A DNA stretch of 14,054 nt. Origin: Oscillospiraceae bacterium. Its GTDB lineage: Bacteria > Bacillota > Clostridia > Oscillospirales > Ruminococcaceae. The position numbers and the translations under genes are program-made. Shown here piece by piece: positions 1 through 7,193 of the stretch. The DNA is taken from the NCBI GenBank assembly GCA_900768705.1, contig CAAGEB010000084.1, positions 1 through 14,054 on the forward strand, given 5' to 3'. The notes under the pieces were generated by a model that made no database searches, was not told where the DNA came from, and saw only the letters and a list, made by a program, of their open reading frames with translations. Each line of letters starts with the position of its first letter. The stretch's first letter is position 1.

Positions 1-540
1 AGACAAAAGGAAGCGAAAAGCCAATTCTGGTCTGTGCAAAGGGCTTGATTTCACCTTTTCGGGGGCGTGGGGGCGTTAGCCCCCACAAGCGGGCGCAGGG
101 GAACGCCGTACCCCTCTTTTTCCCCTCCCTTGAGGGAGGGGTAGGGGTGGGTGTCCACGGCAAGAACAATCTTATTACTTTACAGTCGAAACGCAATCCA
201 CATTGCAATGTACCGTTGGGAAAAAGCGGTTTGCCGCCCTTTTGTAAGACAAAAGGAATCGAAAAACCATTTCCGGTCTGTGCAGAGGATAAGTTTATTT
301 GACAGTTTGGCAGGGCTTATCTCACAGACTAACCCTCTATTGTTAGGGGGTTCGGGGGCAAAGCCCCCGACCGGGTCAAGGGTACGGAGTACCCTTCTAT
401 CACCCCCTTCCCCCTCGGGGGAAGGGGGTTAGGGGGTTAGGGGCGGCAAAGAACAATCTTATTACCTTACAGGCACAAGCTAATACACATTGAAAAGTAC
501 CGTTGGGAAAAGTCAACTGTACAAAAAATGTGATAATATG
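1..540. repeat. Mosaic GC-rich intergenic repeats, two or more copies (no gene seen)
   Basis: No credible gene lies here; short open frames run through repeats. The stretch starts inside one unit: the motif beginning AGACAAAAGGAA and ending near GGTCTGTGCA occurs at 1-42 and again, with a few changes, at 247-288. Perfect hairpins are visible: GTGGGGGC/GCCCCCAC (67-74 with 79-86), CCCCTCCC/GGGAGGGG (122-129 with 134-141), CGGGGGC/GCCCCCG (353-359 with 363-369), GGGTAC/GTACCC (380-385 with 389-394) and a 12-bp arm pair at 403-414 and 417-428. After the G-rich part comes a conserved block, GAACAATCTTATTAC, at about 164-178 and 450-464. This is followed after a variable stretch by GTACCGTTGGGAAAA. 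The same blocks recur at 1970-2280. The repetition and hairpins are direct observations; any function is unknown. Confidence 0.8.
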
Positions 541-580
541 TCCCTTGTTTCCGCTTGATTATGGACTTTTATAACAAACT

Positions 581-610
581 GAGACCGCCCCTTGTATGAG
601 GGACGGTCTC
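581..610 (-). terminator. Hairpin terminator of the repeat lipoprotein gene
   Basis: An inverted repeat of GAGACCG with CGGTCTC brackets a second pairing of CCCT with AGGG. It gives about 11 base pairs with one mismatch and a six-base loop. It lies 22 nt beyond the stop codon of the minus-strand lipoprotein gene. On the minus strand it is followed by AGTTTGTTAT, a modest U-rich tail, so an intrinsic terminator is likely but not a textbook one. Confidence 0.6.
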
Positions 611-632
611 TTAGGTTTACACAAACGAATGA

Positions 633-1679
633 TTAAGCATTTTCGATTACTTGACCCATCTCTTCGCCTTCCTTAGCGACTACAATGTAGAAGCAGCCGT
701 CGGAGGTTGTGCCGAACTTAGTGCCTGCACGCTCTGCTTCCCAGGCGGGGTATTCAATGGGATTGGGAGTACTTGCAAGCTCGGCAAACTCAGAAAGGGC
801 AGCCTTTACTTCATTTTCCTTGCCTGCCTTGGGCTTAACAATAACGAACTGCTTCAGAGAAGCGCTTATCATGGGACAGGCAATTACATAGTCCTCACAG
901 TCGTCAAGATTGAGCTGGGGGACAAGCCATTGTGCGGTGCTTGTTCCCTCTTCAATCATGCTAACGCAGTGGGTGCGGTTTTCCGGGTCAGCGGGAGTCG
1001 GGAATACCTCTTGAAGAGCCTCCGTGTCGGGTCCTGAAACTATCATTGGCATACCGGTATTGGGACTGAAGCAATCAAATTGGCTGAATACCGCATTGAG
1101 ACGATCGGCAAGCTTTTTGCTCTCGGGTTCGGGTGTTTCACTTCCATTGTCATTGGCAGTATCATCGGAAGAAGAGCTGTTATTTTTGTCCCCGGAAGAA
1201 GAGCTGTTATTCTTGTCCCCGGAAGAAGAGCTGTTATTCTTGTCCCCGGAAGAGGAGCTGTTATTCTTGTCTTCGGAAGATGTGCTGTTATTCTTGTCCC
1301 CGGAAGAAGAGCTGTTATTCTTGTCTCCGGAAGAAGTGCTGTTATTCTTGTCTCCGGAAGAAGTGCTGTTATTCTTGTCCCCGGAAGAAGTGCTGTTATT
1401 CTTGTCCCCGGAAGAAGTGCTGTTATTCTTGTCTCCGGAAGAAGTGCTGTTATTCTTGTCTCCGGAAGATGTGCTGTTATTCTTGTCTTCGGAAGAAGTG
1501 CTGTTGTTTTCGCTTTCCGATGATGTATTGTCATTTTCGGTGTCAGATGTACTGTCAGTGCTGTTACTGTCAGTGACATTTGTATCGGAAGAAGTTCCGG
1601 GATTGACGGAGTTGGTGTTGCAGCCGGAGAGGGCAGCCAGCATAGCCGCCAGAATTACTGTTGTGATGATTTTTTTCAT
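633..1679 (-). CDS. Repeat-containing lipoprotein with DUF4358-like C-terminal domain
   Basis: The 348-residue product begins with a lipoprotein signal peptide: basic MKK, a hydrophobic stretch, and lipobox LSGC with Cys20. It is therefore probably lipid-anchored on the outer face of the membrane. Residues 21-64 are Ser/Thr/Asn/Asp rich. Residues 65-172 are twelve tandem copies of DKNNS(T/S)SS(G/E/D), a hydrophilic and probably extended spacer. Residues from about 185 to the end form a globular domain (LADRLNAVF, then FVIVKPKAGKENEVKAAL, then GCFYIVVAKEG). Its layout resembles the DUF4358 family of clostridial lipoproteins; that match is from memory. The start has AAAGGA about eight bases upstream. 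The gene is monocistronic, with a terminator hairpin at 581-610. No enzymatic residues are recognisable. A likely picture is a surface domain held away from the membrane by a variable-length stalk. Confidence 0.85.
   Translation of the reverse strand: MKKIITTVILAAMLAALSGCNTNSVNPGTSSDTNVTDSNSTDSTSDTENDNTSSESENNSTSSEDKNNSTSSGDKNNSTSSGDKNNSTSSGDKNNSTSSGDKNNSTSSGDKNNSTSSGDKNNSSSSGDKNNSTSSEDKNNSSSSGDKNNSSSSGDKNNSSSSGDKNNSSSSDDTANDNGSETPEPESKKLADRLNAVFSQFDCFSPNTGMPMIVSGPDTEALQEVFPTPADPENRTHCVSMIEEGTSTAQWLVPQLNLDDCEDYVIACPMISASLKQFVIVKPKAGKENEVKAALSEFAELASTPNPIEYPAWEAERAGTKFGTTSDGCFYIVVAKEGEEMGQVIENA
1164..1487 (-). repeat. In-frame 27-bp tandem repeat, 12 copies
   Basis: Twelve consecutive 27-bp units encode DKNNS(T/S)SS(G/E/D), residues 65-172 of the lipoprotein. 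On the plus strand each unit carries TTGTC at the same place; I counted twelve in register, plus one degenerate unit at the N-terminal side (ENNSTSSES). Variants are few: Thr or Ser at position 6, and Gly, Glu or Asp at position 9. Because 27 is divisible by three, gain or loss of units changes stalk length without breaking the frame. Confidence 0.95.
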
Positions 1680-1929
1680 TGTTTTTGTCCTTTCATACTC
1701 GTCGCTTTGAACTATATAGGATTATCCGAGGGTCATTCGCCCGATAAACGACCCTCGGAGCAATCCATTGGTGATATTGAAGTCTTTTCCCCGCAATTCG
1801 CTGTTTTCTTCAATATTCACATATTCATTATTAATACCGTGCGGCTTTCAAAAAGGTTGCATAATACCGGAAATAAAATCTGCTTTATCACTTCGTTTTA
1901 TGCTTAAGCCAACTTCCTTCTAGCCATAC
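1680..1929. other. Gene-free leader region with inverted repeats
   Basis: No gene is supported here. Two inverted repeats are visible. CCGAGGGTC pairs perfectly with GACCCTCGG (1726-1734 with 1750-1758, 15-nt loop). TATTGAAG pairs with CTTCAATA (about 1774-1821). On the minus strand the first hairpin lies 47-79 nt upstream of the lipoprotein start, so it could be an operator or a hairpin in the 5' leader. I found no promoter with two good hexamers. TATATAG near 1711-1719, minus strand, is a weak -10 candidate. Confidence 0.5.
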
Positions 1930-2290
1930 CTTTTGTGGGAAAACACCGTTTTTCCCCGAACCTTTTTGTAAGGGGGTGTGGGGGCGAAGCCCCCACAAGC
2001 GGGCGCAGTAGCGCAAACAAACTGCCCTTTGTTAGGGGGTTCGGGGGCAAGGAGTGTAAACAGACTAACCCTTTGTTAGGGGGTTCGGGGGCAACGCCCC
2101 CGACCGGGTCAAGGGTACGGAGTACCCCTCTAACTCCCCTCCCTTGAGGGAGGGGCGGGGGTGGGTGTCCACGACAAAGAACAATCTTATTACCTTACAG
2201 GCACGGACTAATCCATATAACAATGTACCGTTGGGAAAAAGCGGCTTGCCGCCCGTTGGGAAACAGCGGCTTGCCGCCCGTCGGGAAATC
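1930..2290. repeat. Third copy of the mosaic intergenic repeat
   Basis: This stretch repeats the blocks of 1-540 in the same order. It has GTGGGGGC/GCCCCCAC (1978-1985 with 1989-1996), CGGGGGC/GCCCCCG (2086-2092 with 2096-2102), the GGGTAC/GTACCC hairpin near 2112-2126, CCCCTCCC/GGGAGGGG (2136-2143 with 2148-2155), the conserved block GAACAATCTTATTAC near 2179-2193 and GTACCGTTGGGAAAA near 2224. Internal duplications exist. The segment starting TTTGTTAGGGGGTTCGGGGG appears twice (about 2028 and 2073), and the unit GTTGGGAAA(A/C)A followed by GCGGCTTGCCGC is doubled at about 2229-2279. No gene is seen. Confidence 0.8.
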
Positions 2291-2307
2291 CGACCGACAG
2301 AATAAAT

Positions 2308-2328
2308 CCCGCTGTCGGAAACAGCGGG
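2308..2328 (-). terminator. Terminator of the cysE-cysS-cyclophilin operon
   Basis: A perfect 8-bp stem, CCCGCTGT with ACAGCGGG, has a five-base loop (CGGAA). It sits 26 nt downstream of the last cyclophilin stop codon. On the minus strand it is followed by ATTTATTCT, a moderately T-rich tail. It marks the likely 3' end of the long minus-strand operon. Confidence 0.65.
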
Positions 2329-2354
2329 ATAAAATTTTTCACACCTGCAATTGT

Positions 2355-3215
2355 TTACTTTGATGAGGTGCTTTCTTCGGGAGCGGGTTCAGGAGTAACA
2401 TACTCTATAATTTTGATTGATGAAATCACAATGTCCTCAACGGGCTTTGAAAGCTCTCCCGAAGCTGAAACAGTAACTTCGGCGGCGGAAATTTTATCCA
2501 GCACATCCAGTCCCTCGTAAACCTGACCGAACACCGTGTAGCCGCCGTCCCATGCGGGATAGCCGCCTGTGGTTTTATAACGGTTGATTACACCCTCGGA
2601 GGCTTTTCCCGTAAGATCAGCAAGGTTGGTGTAATAGGTTGCCTGAGCAGTAAGAACATCCCTGTCGGTATCGTTTTCGGGAAGCTCCGCAGCCTTGGAT
2701 GTACATTCCTCCGCAAGGGCTTTAATAGCCGAGGAATCGTATGTGGTAATATCCTTTTGCTTTTTGCAGTTCACAATATAGAACTGGGTATTGTTTTTGC
2801 CGTTGGTGTTGGCATAACCCAGTGCGCCGTAGAAATTTCTGGCGTTTTCGCTGATTTCAATATCGAAATCCTCGCCGTCCTTGTTGATAACCGCCGTTCC
2901 GCCTGTGCCGTCACCGTTCAGAGAACCGCCCTGAATACACATATCCGCCGCAACACGATGTATTTTCAGTCCGTCATAATACCCCTGCTTTGCAAGCTCC
3001 GTAAAGTTTTTAACTCCGTTGGGAGCAATATCGGGAAACAGCTTTGCCTTCATTGTGCCGTAATTTTCAATGCTGATTTCGGCAATTAAATCTCCGTCCT
3101 GAAAGGTCAGCTGTTCGGAAATATTTCCGGGAAGTGAAGTTCCGCTGCAGCCTGTAAGTCCGACAGTAACGCCTATTGCCGCAATTATACATCCGATTTT
3201 TCTGAAGAGCTTCAT
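2355..3215 (-). CDS. Cyclophilin-type peptidyl-prolyl isomerase lipoprotein, altered active site
   Basis: A 286-residue cyclophilin-like protein with a lipoprotein signal (MKLFRKIG, hydrophobic core, LTGC with Cys23), so it is probably anchored outside the membrane and would assist folding of exported proteins. Cyclophilin landmarks are present: YGTMKAKLFPDIAP, KIHRV with Arg87, IQGG with Gln95, ALGYANTNG, TQFYIVN, and TVFGQVYEGLDVLDKI. At the positions equivalent to human CypA Phe60 and Met61 it has Met92 and Cys93, so substrate binding may differ. A helical insert of about 67 residues separates QFYIVN from the TVFGQV strand, as in the two paralogs. I chose ATG 3215 because AGAAAGG lies 7 nt upstream and the signal peptide starts there. 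An alternative ATG at 3236 overlaps the previous stop as ATGA. It is the last gene of the operon. Confidence 0.93.
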   Translation of the reverse strand: MKLFRKIGCIIAAIGVTVGLTGCSGTSLPGNISEQLTFQDGDLIAEISIENYGTMKAKLFPDIAPNGVKNFTELAKQGYYDGLKIHRVAADMCIQGGSLNGDGTGGTAVINKDGEDFDIEISENARNFYGALGYANTNGKNNTQFYIVNCKKQKDITTYDSSAIKALAEECTSKAAELPENDTDRDVLTAQATYYTNLADLTGKASEGVINRYKTTGGYPAWDGGYTVFGQVYEGLDVLDKISAAEVTVSASGELSKPVEDIVISSIKIIEYVTPEPAPEESTSSK

Positions 3216-3232
3216 ATCAATGCCTTTCTCCG

Positions 3233-4162
3233 TCATTCGCTGTAGGAGTAAACTTTAATATCAGTGATAATAATATCCTGCACGGGCAAGGAGATTTCGT
3301 CGTTTCCGTTATTCTGGACTTCTGCGGAAGAAATACTGTCAATCACATCCAGACCCTCGTAAACCTGTCCGAAAACGGTGTAGTTTCCGTCCAGGAACGG
3401 TGTTCCTCCCCGCTCCTTATAGAGATTTTTTACTTCGTCGGAGGCATTTTCAAGCCAGTCCTTAGTGGTTTCGCAATACTTTGCTTGAAAGCTGAAGTAG
3501 TCCCAATATGCGGTATTTCCTTCGGCAGCCGCTTGCTGAGCGTAGGCTTTGTACTGTTCGATTGCATCGTCGTATCCTGAGGTATCAAAGTCACCGTCGG
3601 TGGCAGGAGTATTCTTGTTCACGATATAAAACTGGGTGGTGTTTGAACCCGCTGCATTTGCGTAGCAGAGCGCACCGTAGAAATGGCGAAGATTACGGTT
3701 TGTTTCAATTCCGAAGGAACCGCCGTTTACAGCTGCGTCTCCGCCGGTTCCGTTGCCGTTAAGCGAACCGCCTTGAATCATAAAGTCCTGCATTACACGA
3801 TGAATTTTAAGCCCCTTGTAATACCCCGAATTTGCAAGCTTTTGAAAATTCTCCACACCCACGGGAGCCGCCTCGGGGAAGAGCTTTGCTTTAATTGTTC
3901 CGTAGTCTTTAACGGTAATTTCGGCGATAAGGTCGCCGCTGTTAAGCTTAACCTCGTCAAGATTGCCCCGTATGTCAACCTTGTTTTCGCCGAAGGAAGT
4001 ACTGCTGGAATCGGCTGAACTTTCCTGACTTGAAGTGCCTTGATTTGAAGTACTTTCGGTGGAAGAGCCTTTTCCTGAGGTTCTACTGCTGCACCCCGCC
4101 AGCAGAGCCAGCATTGCGGCACAAAGTATAGTGCTTACTATTTTTTTGGTAGTCCTATTCAT
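3233..4162 (-). CDS. Cyclophilin-type peptidyl-prolyl isomerase lipoprotein, intact active site
   Basis: A 309-residue lipoprotein. The signal peptide ends in lipobox LAGC (Cys24), followed by a Ser/Thr/Gln-rich linker to about residue 60, then a cyclophilin domain. The catalytic block HRVMQDFMIQGG carries Arg122, Phe127, Met128 and Gln130, spaced exactly as Arg55, Phe60, Met61 and Gln63 of human CypA. TQFYIVN supplies Gln176 and Phe177. A roughly 69-residue, mostly helical insert precedes GGTPFLDGNYTVFGQVYEGLDVIDSI. From memory, such an insert is common in clostridial cyclophilin lipoproteins. The expected role is prolyl cis-trans isomerisation of secreted or surface proteins. GAAAGG lies 6 nt before the ATG. 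The upstream gene ends 18 nt before, and the next ORF's first possible ATG overlaps this stop, so the three are cotranscribed and arose by duplication. Confidence 0.95.
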   Translation of the reverse strand: MNRTTKKIVSTILCAAMLALLAGCSSRTSGKGSSTESTSNQGTSSQESSADSSSTSFGENKVDIRGNLDEVKLNSGDLIAEITVKDYGTIKAKLFPEAAPVGVENFQKLANSGYYKGLKIHRVMQDFMIQGGSLNGNGTGGDAAVNGGSFGIETNRNLRHFYGALCYANAAGSNTTQFYIVNKNTPATDGDFDTSGYDDAIEQYKAYAQQAAAEGNTAYWDYFSFQAKYCETTKDWLENASDEVKNLYKERGGTPFLDGNYTVFGQVYEGLDVIDSISSAEVQNNGNDEISLPVQDIIITDIKVYSYSE

Positions 4163-4180
4163 AAAAATCCTTTCAATTAA

Positions 4181-4990
4181 TTACTGCGGAGAATTTGCCG
4201 ATTCTGTGCTGTCCGTGCTGTCGGCAGAAGATGAGCCGCCTTCGTAGGCAGAAATGGTAACGGATTTTATCAGAACCGTTTCCTTTGCGCTGCCGTCCTC
4301 GTTGGTGGGAATGTGAGTAAGCTTTTCAACAACATCCAGTCCTTCGTAGGTTTGTCCGAAAACAGTCCGCTCCCCGGAAACGGCGAACAGTCCGCCTTTT
4401 TCCAGAAAAGTTTTCATCAGCTTCTCAATTTTTGCCAGTTCCTCCGCTGATTTTCCGGAGCTGTTCTGTGTTTCGGCAATCAGCCTGTTAATAGCCTCTT
4501 CCGTAACATTTTCCTTGTCGGTGTTGCAGATAAGCCAGCGGGCGTCGCTGTAGCCGGTTTTTTCGGAAAAAGACATCAGTGCGCCTCTGTAGGGCCACAG
4601 CTCGGGAGTGTATTCGTTCATAACCAGCTGCTTGTCGTCGGTTCTGCCCACATATTCGCCCTTATCGTTTTCCCAGCCGCCGGTAAGAAAGTACATATCC
4701 TCGCTTACTCCCTTGACGGGCATATTGTTGTATTTCCCACTGTTGGCGTTATCGATAAATGCCTGAACGGTTTCCGGAGCATACTGCGGATACAGAACCG
4801 CCCGTATTTCGCCGTAATCCGTGTCGATAACAGCAATGGTATCGCCGTTTTTCGGTTCCGAGAGCTGGATAAAATCCATACTCATCTTATTGAAATCATA
4901 GCTTACCATACCGTTCGGCCGTTCCACGGCGCACCCGGTAAATGAGAATGCCATCACTGCCGCAAGCAGGAGGGTGAGAATTTTTTTCAT
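4181..4990 (-). CDS. Degenerate cyclophilin-like lipoprotein, probably not an active isomerase
   Basis: A 269-residue lipoprotein (MKKILTLLL, hydrophobic core, FTGC with Cys20), paralogous to the next two genes. The fold outline is kept: DYGEIRAVLYPQYAPETVQAF near the start, YRGALMSFS in the middle, and RTVFGQTYEGLDVVEKL towards the end. The catalytic residues are gone. The HRV...FMIQGG block reads KGV...YFLTGG (Arg to Gly94, Gln to Thr103), and QFYIVN is replaced by ARWLICN. The insert before TVFGQ is shorter, at about 42 residues. I infer a non-catalytic or binding-only role. ATG 4990 is preferred over the longer frame from 5056 because it has AAAGG 8 nt upstream, starts the signal peptide, and avoids overlapping cysS, which ends 19 nt before. 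Confidence 0.9.
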   Translation of the reverse strand: MKKILTLLLAAVMAFSFTGCAVERPNGMVSYDFNKMSMDFIQLSEPKNGDTIAVIDTDYGEIRAVLYPQYAPETVQAFIDNANSGKYNNMPVKGVSEDMYFLTGGWENDKGEYVGRTDDKQLVMNEYTPELWPYRGALMSFSEKTGYSDARWLICNTDKENVTEEAINRLIAETQNSSGKSAEELAKIEKLMKTFLEKGGLFAVSGERTVFGQTYEGLDVVEKLTHIPTNEDGSAKETVLIKSVTISAYEGGSSSADSTDSTESANSPQ

Positions 4991-5009
4991 TGCGCTGCCT
5001 TTCCCGGGA

Positions 5010-6407
5010 TTAATCCTGAATTTTTTTGATAACCGTTCCCTGACGGGTTTCCTCAACGGAATAGCCCATAGCCGTTATTTTATCCCGAAGCTCGTCTGCC
5101 AATGCAAAGTTCTTTTCCTTTCGTGCGGCTTTGCGCTGCTCAACCAGCTCGTTCACCTCGGCGGGAATTTCATCATTATCCTTATTATACAACAATCCAA
5201 GTACATTTGTCAATGCCGTAAATTCCTCGGCGTAGGCTTTTATGTCGCCCTTTGTAACCTCCGGAGAAGCAATGGCGGTATTGATTTTGCGGACAAGCTC
5301 GAAAACTGCCGAGATAGCGTCTGCGGTGTTGAAATCGTCCTCCATAGCGGTAATGAAGGCGTTACGGGCGGTTTTTACATCCTCCGCAGCGGCGGCGGAA
5401 GCCTCGCCGTCCTTTGCCGAGGACAAAACACGGTTCATAGCGTCACGGCAGGTGTACAGTCTTGCAAGAGCCGCCTTGCAGCTTTCGATAACCTCAATGG
5501 TGTAATTCAGCTGACTTCTGTAATGAACGGAGAGCAGCATAAAGCGGATAGGCTCATATCCGTATTTGTCGGACAAATCTCTTACCATAAAGAAGTTGCC
5601 CTTGGACTTGGACATTTTTTTATTGTCCACATTCAGCATACCGTTGTGCATCCAGATTTTTGCAAGGGGCTTTCCTGTGGCACATTCGCTCTGGGCAATC
5701 TCATTTTCGTGATGCGGGAAGATAAGGTCGCTGCCGCCGCCGTGAATGTCAATGGTATTGCCAATGTAGTGACGGGACATTGCGGAGCATTCGATATGCC
5801 AGCCGGGTCTGCCCTTTCCGAAGGGAGAATCCCAGTAAGGCTCTCCGGGCTTTGCGGCTTTCCACACGGCGAAGTCCATAGGGTCGTGTTTCTTCTCTCC
5901 CACTTCAATTCGTGCGCCTGCCTGCAAATCCTCCAGAGGCTGATGAGAAAGCTTGCCGTATTCGGGAAATTTTTCCGTATCGAAGTAAACATCGCCGTCA
6001 ACCTGATAGGCATAGCCCTTTTCCACCAGCGTTTTTACGATGTCAATGATAATATCCATATTTTCCGTAACCTTCGGATGAACATCGGCACGGCGGATAT
6101 TCAGACCTTCGGCGTCGATAAAATAATCCTTGATTGCGTTTTCGGAAATCTCGGAGGCGGAAACGCCCATTTCGTTGGCACGCCTGATGATTTTGTCGTC
6201 AACATCGGTGAAGTTCTGCACATAGAATACCTTGTAGCCTCTGAATTCCAGATAGCGGCGAAGCGTGTCAAAAACGCACAGGGCTCTTGCATTGCCGATA
6301 TGGATAAGATTGTAAACCGTAGGACCGCAGCAGTAGATTTTGACTGTGCCGGGGGTAATGGGAACCAGCTCTTCCTTCTGACGGGTCATTGTGTTGTAGA
6401 TTTTCAT
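5010..6407 (-). CDS. cysS: Cysteine--tRNA ligase
   Basis: This cytoplasmic class I aminoacyl-tRNA synthetase joins cysteine to tRNA-Cys using ATP. The 465-residue product has the usual family length. It shows the ATP-binding HIGN motif at 36-39 (PTVYNLIHIGNAR), the KMSKS signature in KKMSKSKGN, and zinc ligands in YCCGPTVY (Cys27), WHIECSAMS and PHHENEIAQSE. The DALR-type helical C terminus ends in the anticodon-binding tail GYSVEETRQGTVIKKIQD. AAAGAGG lies 7 nt before the ATG. It is the second gene of the operon, 18 nt after cysE, and should be induced with it through the T-box leader when tRNA-Cys is uncharged. A large open frame on the opposite strand is a shadow of this gene. Confidence 0.98.
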   Translation of the reverse strand: MKIYNTMTRQKEELVPITPGTVKIYCCGPTVYNLIHIGNARALCVFDTLRRYLEFRGYKVFYVQNFTDVDDKIIRRANEMGVSASEISENAIKDYFIDAEGLNIRRADVHPKVTENMDIIIDIVKTLVEKGYAYQVDGDVYFDTEKFPEYGKLSHQPLEDLQAGARIEVGEKKHDPMDFAVWKAAKPGEPYWDSPFGKGRPGWHIECSAMSRHYIGNTIDIHGGGSDLIFPHHENEIAQSECATGKPLAKIWMHNGMLNVDNKKMSKSKGNFFMVRDLSDKYGYEPIRFMLLSVHYRSQLNYTIEVIESCKAALARLYTCRDAMNRVLSSAKDGEASAAAAEDVKTARNAFITAMEDDFNTADAISAVFELVRKINTAIASPEVTKGDIKAYAEEFTALTNVLGLLYNKDNDEIPAEVNELVEQRKAARKEKNFALADELRDKITAMGYSVEETRQGTVIKKIQD

Positions 6408-6425
6408 ATTTTTTCCTCTTTCTAA

Positions 6426-7109
6426 TTAGTCGGCATTGCTGCCCGTATCATTCTGTCTGTATTCTTCCAGTTCTGCCTTCAGCTCGCTGACTTCCTTATT
6501 AAGCTGATCGATGTGCATAAGATGTTCGCACAGGATCTGGGAAACGGGATCCGGAATATGAATCTGATCCAAATCGCTGTTGGAAACCTTCATTCCGTTT
6601 ATTCTGACCACTCTTGCGGGAACGCCCACGGCTGTGCAGTTCGGAGGAACCTCCTCCAGCACCACCGCATTTGCGGCGATTTTGGAATTGTCTCCGATTT
6701 TGAAAGGACCAAGCACTCTTGCGCCTGCGCCTACCATAACATTGTTTCCCAGCGTAGGGTGACGCTTGCCCACATCCTTTCCCGTACCGCCGAGGGTTAC
6801 ATTCTGGTAAAGAGTGCAGTTATCGCCTATTTCCGTTGTTTCGCCGATAACCACGCCTGCGCCGTGATCGATAAAAAGTCCCTTGCCGATTTTGGCGCCG
6901 GGGTGAATTTCAATTCCGGTTTTGTGACGGGAACGCTGTGAAATCCATCTTGCAATGAAATAGTGTCCCCGCTCATAGAACCAATGCGCCCGACGATAGC
7001 TCCTTACCGCCTTGAAGGAGGGATAAAGAAAAATCACCTCCCATGCCGATTTAACGGCAGGGTCACGGGCTTTTATGGACTCAATTTCCTCTTTAAGTCT
7101 GTCAAACAT
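6426..7109 (-). CDS. cysE: Serine O-acetyltransferase (EpsC/CysE type)
   Basis: The enzyme makes O-acetyl-L-serine from serine and acetyl-CoA, the committed step to cysteine. The 227-residue product has an N-terminal helical domain (about 1-60) and a left-handed beta-helix of hexapeptide repeats (about 64-165). Key residues are seen: IEIHPGAKIGKGLFIDHG with His82, equivalent to E. coli His158, and Glu67 at the position of Asp143. GGTGKDVGKRHPTLG has His117, at the place of His193. The 55-residue tail after VVRING includes a coiled-coil-like stretch (HIDQLNKEVSELKAELEEY). It is shorter at the N terminus than E. coli CysE, as in Gram-positive enzymes. GGAGA lies about 5 nt before the ATG. It is the first gene of the operon, directly behind the Cys T-box. 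Confidence 0.97.
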   Translation of the reverse strand: MFDRLKEEIESIKARDPAVKSAWEVIFLYPSFKAVRSYRRAHWFYERGHYFIARWISQRSRHKTGIEIHPGAKIGKGLFIDHGAGVVIGETTEIGDNCTLYQNVTLGGTGKDVGKRHPTLGNNVMVGAGARVLGPFKIGDNSKIAANAVVLEEVPPNCTAVGVPARVVRINGMKVSNSDLDQIHIPDPVSQILCEHLMHIDQLNKEVSELKAELEEYRQNDTGSNAD

Positions 7110-7161
7110 ATTATCTCCAAATCGGGTAAATCAATGGAATATCGGAACATAGGCAGCTTAC

Positions 7162-7193
7162 AAAAAAGCCCTCGTACCATAAGGCACGAAGGC
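7162..7193 (-). terminator. T-box conditional terminator
   Basis: GCCTTCGTGCC pairs with GGTACGAGGGC (11 pairs, two of them G-U) around a TTAT loop. Six T residues follow on the minus strand (7162-7167). It shares CUUCG with the antiterminator, so the two folds exclude each other. It ends 52 nt before the cysE start. Confidence 0.93.

Noticed and set aside
45..432. Short plus-strand ORFs in the left edge region
   Set aside because: They cross repeat modules and hairpins found elsewhere in the window without the same frame, and have no ribosome binding sites.
1164..1487. CRISPR-like array
   Set aside because: The 27-bp units are contiguous with no unique spacers and lie in frame inside a lipoprotein gene.
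1024..1710. Long plus-strand and minus-strand alternate frames through the 27-bp repeats
   Set aside because: A tandem repeat without stops stays open in several frames at once. Only the minus-strand frame starting at 1679 has a signal peptide, a ribosome binding site and a globular domain.
4974..6425. A 483-codon open frame on the plus strand opposite cysS
   Set aside because: It mirrors the cysS coding strand, lacks domain features, and conflicts with a clear synthetase bearing HIGN and KMSKS motifs. It is an antisense shadow caused by codon bias.
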